Positions 57,524 to 64,000 of a stretch of DNA of 64,000 nt are shown one piece after another. The notes under the pieces were generated by a model. That model did no database searches and was not told the origin of the DNA. It was given only the letters and a program-made list of their open reading frames with translations. Source of the DNA: Myxocyprinus asiaticus (lineage: Eukaryota; Chordata; Actinopteri; Cypriniformes; Catostomidae); the NCBI RefSeq assembly GCF_019703515.2, contig NC_059368.1, positions 29,443,289-29,507,288 of the forward strand, in the 5' to 3' direction. Numbering within the stretch: position 1 is the first letter of the stretch; each line of letters opens with the position of its first letter. The translations under genes were made by a program, and so were the position numbers.

Positions 57524-60290
57524 TAAAAGTATAAAGAAAATACAAAGAATGAGATACGGAAATGAAATATGAAAATTGAATACAGAAATTAAATACGGAA
57601 ATTAATTACGGAATTGAAATACGGTAGAAGCCAGTCCTTGCATGTTTGCACAAAATGTGTTCAAACTCCACACATGCAATCCATTTGCATCCTAAAGAAT
57701 TCTCAAATGATGAACAAAACCTGGAGCTCTCTTGCACAAGGTATGTTCTCACGTCTCTAACATGAGAAAGTGCCGAAAAGCAGGTGTTGCAAAACTCCGG
57801 TTCTTAAAGGGGCCACGTACAATTTATGACTAGAGTTAAATTGCATGAAATTTCTCCACTTGGCTATGTTAGTAATTAACATTATCTTAAAAAAGTGGAT
57901 GGAGTTAAAAGTTTTAGGAGTTTTGAGAGCATATTTTATCATCCTAAATAATTGATTTTAGATTAGCTTATTTATGCCATCATGATCTGCTTTTGATTCA
58001 ACGAATAGAAGTTGTAACCTATAAAATTCATTATAAATTCATACATACAATATTTGTAATTAACATTATTTTATAAAAATAAAATAAAAAATAAGATGAA
58101 TGGAGTTTTTAAAGCATTTTAACATTCAAAATTATTTAATTCAGCATCTTATGTCAACTTGATCTGGTTTTAATGAACAGATTAGAAGCTATTTAATACC
58201 TATAGCTTATTTAATACAATTCCTAGCAATCAATTCACACATACTGTATGACAGCCGAGCCCTGCAACAGCCTCTTCATGGTTTGAGGCAAGCAAGCTTT
58301 TGGCTGTTGGTGGAAAGAGACATAAGACAATGACTGGGTGTGCCTGAATGCCGATGGGTGGCACCGGCCCACCCGTGGCTATGCCAGTAGTTTATGAAAT
58401 GACACAACCAAAGTGAAATGCTCCAAAAGTGTCTGTCTGATGCCTGTGTTCACTGATGCTTCCTTAGAAAGTCCTTATAATAAATATATCTTGGACAGAT
58501 CAATAACTTCAGTTGCAAAATGTATTGTTGTGGACTGTAAGCCAATATTAGGCTTACATTCAATAATATGGAATTAAACAATATATTTCCATTTAAAACC
58601 ACTCTTTATTTGTGTGATTGACTTGTCTTATTAATGCTTTACTTGTCTACTACAATAATGTAATGTATTTTAATTATCTGATTTATTATATTTATAATAT
58701 ACAGTATATTTATAATTATTTAAATATAAATATTTAGTCATGAAATATTGAATTATTGTTATTTGAGGGTCTTTCTCAGTAAATATTTTTATATGCAATT
58801 AATTAATAATTAATCGGCTTATCATGTAATTTATTTGATTAAAAATTTTAATTAATTGACAGCCCTGTTAATTATTCTTATGAATATATTCATTTAGTTA
58901 TATTATATTATCATATCGATATTTTCGATCCCTTAACCCAACCCCACCCCACCCCTAAAACTAACCACTCTTTTACAATATAAAAGATGTGACAGGCAAA
59001 TAAATTTACAGTCACAATTAGTTTGGTTACATTGCACTATTATATAGATATTTTTGAGCACCTAACCCCACCCCTATGCCTAAACCCAACCATTTCTCAA
59101 TAAATATAAAATACTTAACAAGCAGATAGTGTACAAGTACAGTCAAAATAACTGATTACAAAAAAAAGCACTATTAAAGTATCCCAAACAACTTATGCTG
59201 CATTCATAGTCTAACACAGATGGGACTTCAGTGTTGCGAAAGATGCGAATGCTGCTTATTGCATACTGTAAAGACTTTAATTTGGATTCCACACATCCCT
59301 CTTTCCCCCACCAATGTTAAAAAAAAAAGTAATTCAATACAAATTACTATAAAAATGTAATCAGATAACTGACTTTACTAATCACTTAATCGTAAAAGTA
59401 AAGACATTACTAATTACTTTTAAGTTACTTACTAGAATGCATTTCACAGAAAGTGTTTTGTTTTTCCACTATTATTATTAAGAATAATGTCTATATTTCC
59501 TCCTTGTTCACTGACTTGTTAGGGGACGCACGCCCTTCAACAGCAGCTTAATTGAAAGTCAATAACTTTAATCTGATTGTAATAATTTGAAATAAAATAC
59601 TCAACACTACTTCTTGTACTTAAATAGTACGTTGATTACAGTAATTATTTTCTTTGTAATTAGTTTACACAATAACACTGTCCAAACACATAAAACATTT
59701 CAAAAGAAATTTGTCATCAAAAAGAAGTACCAATCAAAAGCCACCATTCTAACGCTAATGAAATATACCGCCCTCCTCGTGTTAGCAGCTCTGACTACAG
59801 TATGATGAATTTGATATCTCTGTGTTTACAGTTTAACAGTTTAAACATTCCATTTAGATGAGGATGACCTCTCGCGTGCCACACGTTTTACAGAACATTC
59901 TTGATCACCACTGCCATTGTTAATTCCTCAGAATAAAAGTCTTAAATTTAATTACTATGCTGGTGAGTCATGCTTTGTTTTTGTTTTTTGTTTTTTTCTG
60001 TGTTGGTGGCAGTAAAATGGATTGATGACCTGCCAGAAGCCCAGTACATTGCGACCTGCTGTGCTGAATTCATAATATTCTGAAATGAATGGTGGAGTGT
60101 GTTTCGCTGCTATTCTTGTACCTTTCTTGTTGCCAAGTTGAGTTTGTTAATCTGAGCAACCATGTTTTTTTGTTTGAGAGTGTGATTGATGATGCAGATT
60201 GTGCATTCTAACAAGGGGGCACCACTGAAAGCCTTCAGTAGGCTTTCGAAGACCAACTGGAATGTATAATGATCAAACCCATTTATAGAG
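57524..60290. other. Intergenic DNA with a tandem dimer, no gene
   Basis: No exon or RNA gene is seen. The dimer at 58,916-59,173 is listed separately. Short units of the form AATACGGAAATTAA repeat at 57,540-57,620. From 59,320 to 59,620 the sequence resembles degenerate hAT-type ends (AGTAATTC, ACTTTTAAGTTACTT) without a clear boundary. The rest is unrecognised. Confidence 0.55.
58916..59173. repeat. Tandem dimer of a diverged ~130-bp unit
   Basis: Two consecutive units share the order: TATTTT(C/T)GA, a CCTAACCC-rich stretch, a AATATAAAA segment, a ACAGTCA(C/A)AA segment and TTACA...GCACTATTA. They are clearly related but differ at many positions. Confidence 0.7.
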
Positions 60291-60965
60291 CTGTGGTCCT
60301 CAACTAAAAATGGGTCGCAGGTCTGTTCTGATTGGGTCACGGACAACAGAGGAAAGACAATGCTTAGTGTAAATGCATGTAATAAAATGCAATTAACCAT
60401 ATAATCATGTATAATTAGAACTGCCAAATAAATTGACTGATCAACTTTTAAAAGGGAGACGAAAACACTTCCCATATGTTTTGTTGTTGATGTCAAAGGC
60501 AGTGCGTCCAATTAAACTATTTTGGTTCACATCTTGTCACTTGGTAAAAGCTAGCCAAATTATGTAGATGCTAACATGGGCAGTTTGTGTGTCATGCCCT
60601 TATCCTTCAAAACCATGAACAAAACTATGCAAGGTAAATACAAATAAGACCCAGACTGCAAGGATAAACATGGTTTATGCTAACCATAGTTGAGTCTTGT
60701 GCATTGAATTATTGGTTGCAAAGAACATAAAACAATAAAAATTCAAGAGACATTTAGAAACCAAATCTCAAGTAATATGATAATAATTTTGCATTATGCT
60801 TAGCCTATCCATTTTATGGTAATATGAAGTTGAATTCAAACTTTCAATGTTTGATTTTTTTTTTTTTTTTTAATTATGCTAAACAATTTTGGTACTGTGT
60901 TGGGTCACCATTTGATGTCCAACTTAAAATATGGGTTCTGAAGCAAAACCAGTTGAGAACCAATG
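60291..60965. mobile_element. hAT-like non-autonomous element
   Basis: The left end CTGTGGTCCTCAACTAAAAATG and the right end CCAGTTGAGAACCAATG form an imperfect inverted repeat, with GGGTCGCAGG near the left as in the hAT at 25,874. The flanks TTATAGAG and ATATACAG agree at six of eight positions, as for an old duplication. There is no transposase. Confidence 0.68.
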
Positions 60966-62017
60966 ATATACAGAATATGTTCAGTGCATTATCAATCTGA
61001 ACAATCATTCTGAATATGAAATGATTTACTCAATCCATTACTTTTAAGATCTGTATGATTTATTAGTTTGTGAGTGTGTTTAATAAGGTTCTGGTCTTAA
61101 AATAACAAAGACCATCCTGTACCTTGCATAAAACTCTTCATATATACCAAACACACTTTTACCAACACACCCACATTCTGTACACACTAACCATGAAAAA
61201 TCCAGTATTGAGCAACTGTGGATCTACTGTTTTTCCTCTTATCAGATATGGTGTCCATGTTGAACTTGTACTGTATGCCCAATAGCTCAGTGTGTTTTGT
61301 CACAATTGTTCAGTTGAGTAGCACGAAGTGGAAATCGATTGTCAGCCCCATGCAGATCTGAGGCTAGCTTATCCAATCAAGTCATTGCGTAGTTGTGATC
61401 TCAGCAGCAGCTGGGTTTGAAGTGTGCAAGCTGATGACCTGTTAGCTCTGGTGTTTATCTTGGTATGTCAGCCATAAAAAAAAGTAATGAGTCATTTCCT
61501 CCCTACAGGTAATAAACACTCCTACGCCTTACTCATCAGCATATACACATGTGCATCTTCATTTAGCTGGAATCATTTACAGTTTCCAGTAAAAGGGGAA
61601 AGACAGTTAAGGAAGGAGAAAAAAACAAGTTCTGGCAGGGCATTTGGCAGGAGTTCAAATGGGAGCATATTTATATGAAAGTCATTGTGAGTGCTGATGT
61701 GCTGGAAGGCAGAGATTATCGTTAGCGGTTGAGGTTGGAAATATGAGGAAAGGAATGGGCTTGGTTAAGCAATGTAAGATCAAGCCCAAGCCTGCACTTG
61801 ATTTCCCTAAACTGACATTGCTATTATGAGTACAGGATAGGTAACAGGAAAAAGAATGAGGAGTTTCCATAAACAAATGTCCTTGTTAGCTCACAATAGA
61901 TTGAATACACTAGGCATGACTCTGTCTTCCATTACATATACTTTTGCATATCGTCGCTGTCTGATGAACAGCAGGTATCTCCAAAAAAGTAATTTTTCAA
62001 GAGCATTGATAGGCAAT

Positions 62018-62156
62018 GTTGTAGTATTCGAGATCAGTCTTGGTCTCGTCTCGGAATCGACCGCATTTTTACTCGGTCTTGTCTCGGTCTCAGACAAAAA
62101 GGGCTCAGGATTTTATTTCAAGACCAGTCAAGACCACAACTGCGGGGATACTACTA
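62018..62156. mobile_element. Short MITE-like repeat
   Basis: TGTAGTATTCGAG at the left and GGGGATACTACTA at the right are roughly inverted. Between them GGTCTCGTCTCGG and GGTCTTGTCTCGG are repeated. I recall this GTAGTATTCGAGA start from fish repeats. Exact boundaries are not certain. Confidence 0.45.
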
Positions 62157-63089
62157 AATTGCCTGTGCATTGTCTGATTTATTTGTTAACATCATTACTG
62201 TGATTGGATATAAAACTTCCTGCTTCAAATGCAAGCAATAACTTGACTTATTTCTAATTTGAAATTTTTGCTACTGTTAATGGCTGTTATCAAAATAAAT
62301 AAATAAATAAAAAAACTATTCTGGTATTTTAGTGACAGTAGAAGAGTTTTAAAGTTGCCAATTCAGTATGTTTTACATTACAAAGTATTTTATGCAACCA
62401 GTTTAAATATTTTGTCCATCATAACATTATTGTTCTAACAAACTCAGTCCGCTGTGAAACGCAACTCCTCACATGCCCATAAAATGATGCTTCATCATCA
62501 CACTTGTAGTAAAAACATTCAGTCAGTGAACCGAATGAATGAATAGAATACAACAGGTGTATTGTTTTACTCAAAGACTAAAAGCTGTTTATTTGTGCAC
62601 AGCATAGAGTTACAGATTTTATGAACAGATGTGGCTTACTTGTCGCATTTCTCTCATGAAACATAAACCGAATATGAGAAATTGTTACACACGATTACTT
62701 AAAGCAAAATCTCTTGTTTTAAACAAGTCCAAAAACACTGTGATACAATGTGTAGATTCTGAGGTACTGTAATCTTCACGATTTTGACCCGGTTCGACTT
62801 ATAGTCCAGTGCGACTTTATTTGCGGAATAATTGTATTTAAAAATTAAAAAAATTATTTGCTGTGCCATTGCAAGAATTAATTTGCAAGAACAAATGTAT
62901 AAACTGGAAAAGACACATCTGTTGTTTTTTTTTTTTTATCCAATTAGCGCTCTTGGCATCTGTGACCTCATTATACATTGTACCTATGTTACTTGCATTT
63001 TTTGCATTGCTGAATTTCAAACATTACGAGTTCTTGCTACTAAGACAGACAGAAAACATGGACAAGTTCTTGAAAAGGAAAACTATCGA

Positions 63090-63175
63090 CGATGGTTAGG
63101 TGGGATAGTGGTGTGCCATGGGATTTTTTGATTGTAAAAAGTGTGCCGTGGCAGAAAAAAGGTTGGGAAACACTG
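63090..63175. mobile_element. Right end of a hAT-like repeat
   Basis: GTGTGCCATGGGATTTTTTG, AAAGTGTGCCGTGGC and the end GGTTGGGAAACACTG match a common fish repeat type. Its left end was not found. Confidence 0.55.
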
Positions 63176-63179
63176 ACCT

Positions 63180-63320
63180 AAACCACAAAAAGTTCATCTG
63201 CAAAAAAGCGTCCAAAAGAAAACACACAGCAGTATGTAAATTCTGCAATACAATGCTTACTGAGACGGCTGGGACCACATCAAACTTTTATCAACACTTA
63301 GAAAGGAAGCATAAAGAAAG
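63180..63320 (+). CDS. BED-type zinc-finger exon (ZBED/hAT transposase-like), partial gene
   Basis: An open frame of about 47 codons encodes FICKKASKRKHTAV, then CKFC, 15 residues on the QHLERKH part, that is C-x2-C...H-x4-H. This is the BED zinc finger that binds DNA in hAT transposases and ZBED genes. It ends at AAAG followed by GTAAGC, a good splice donor at 63,321, so it looks like a first or second exon. The frame is open upstream to 63,118, but that part lies in the adjoining hAT repeat. No further exon is seen before the window ends. It may be an autonomous hAT gene or a domesticated one; the start is uncertain. Confidence 0.6.
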
Positions 63321-64000
63321 GTAAGCTATGTGTAAGCGATGCTAGCAAAGCTAGCTAGCTAATGTTAGCAATCTGCCTCTTGCAGATAAATATCCCATAT
63401 CCGATTTGAATGGAACACACCATCTGTACCTAAACTCATCTTTACCCCTCACCCAAAGATATTTAGGGAGTATTAGCTATACATATTAGCAACCTATTTA
63501 TTTACTGTTTTTTGGGGCGCTAGTTTCAATTTCTTGCCAGCTATTTGCCATCTAGCTAGTTGCGCAAGCTACCTAATTTAGTTAACATATATTGAGGGAT
63601 GTAGCTAATGCAGTGTTAACTTTGTGAGAGATTGAGGGGACAGGGCATGTAGTGACAAATTGTTGTTCCCAAGTAATGTTTTTGCTTATGATAAACAATG
63701 ATGAGACAGGCTACGTAAAGCTATGTAGCTAATGAATATGAAGTTACGTTACATCAACGTTAGCTAATGTCAGCTCCGACATAAACGCTACACGCTGCAG
63801 TAACACTCCCTCACTTGGGTGAGAGAGTTAGAGATGTGGCAGCAGAGAGTGGAGACCAAGTAATGCGCCTCCACTTGTATGAAAATTTACATTTTAAATA
63901 GGCTGCTTTGCTTATGTTTGGCATTCTTTGTTCTATTTTCTAGATTTAGCTATGTGGTTAGAAAATTGCACATATACAAGGCTTGTTGTTGATTCAAATA
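63321..64000. other. Sequence after the BED exon, no further exon seen
   Basis: This is AT-rich, with recurring GCTAGCTAGCTAATG-type motifs near 63,340-63,370 and 63,720-63,780. It is probably intron of the BED-finger gene. Confidence 0.4.

Overview
This is vertebrate nuclear DNA, almost certainly from a ray-finned fish and most likely a cyprinid (carp/zebrafish relatives). The evidence is two spliced insulin-like growth factor binding protein genes with large introns, and a dense set of fish-type transposons: Tc1-like, hAT, TTAA-flanked MITEs, a tRNA-derived SINE, a Ty3/gypsy LTR element and a DIRS element. Element names rest on recalled family features; no database was searched. Layout: igfbp3 runs left to right in four exons between 2,369 and 27,370, with a TATA box at 2,101. 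Its introns are about 9.0 kb, 155 bp and 14.9 kb. igfbp1 runs right to left in four compact exons between 36,243 and 34,728, with a TATA box near 36,381-36,386. The two genes are tail to tail, 7.4 kb apart, which matches the conserved vertebrate IGFBP3-IGFBP1 arrangement. Both encode secreted proteins that bind IGFs: an N-terminal cysteine-rich domain with GCGCC, a variable linker, and a C-terminal thyroglobulin type-1 domain with CWCV. The igfbp1 upstream region carries a well-formed candidate hypoxia response element (ACGTG, 8 bp, CAGGT) and an HNF1-like site. Its 3' UTR carries an AU-rich element. The introns of igfbp3 and the intergenic DNA are mostly mobile-element remnants. Several have exact target-site duplications: a SINE (13 bp), a second SINE nested in a TTAA MITE (12 bp), a 2.35 kb hAT element (8 bp), a hAT nested in another TTAA MITE, a TTAA MITE with an ORF, and two fold-back Tc1 elements. 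The 45.5-56.0 kb block is a layered insertion. A decayed Ty3/gypsy element with TG...CA ends and a 5-bp ATAGA duplication has a 153-bp hAT MITE in its 5' LTR and a 6.1 kb DIRS element inside its reverse transcriptase gene. The DIRS element keeps an intact RT-RNase H ORF, broken gag and tyrosine-recombinase genes, inverted termini and an internal complementary region. The last 8 kb holds a Tc1-like copy with an internal deletion, hAT remnants, a tandem dimer and, near the right edge, one BED-type zinc-finger exon. No unknown gene system was found. The points of most interest are the igfbp1 regulatory sites and the insertion order of the nested elements.
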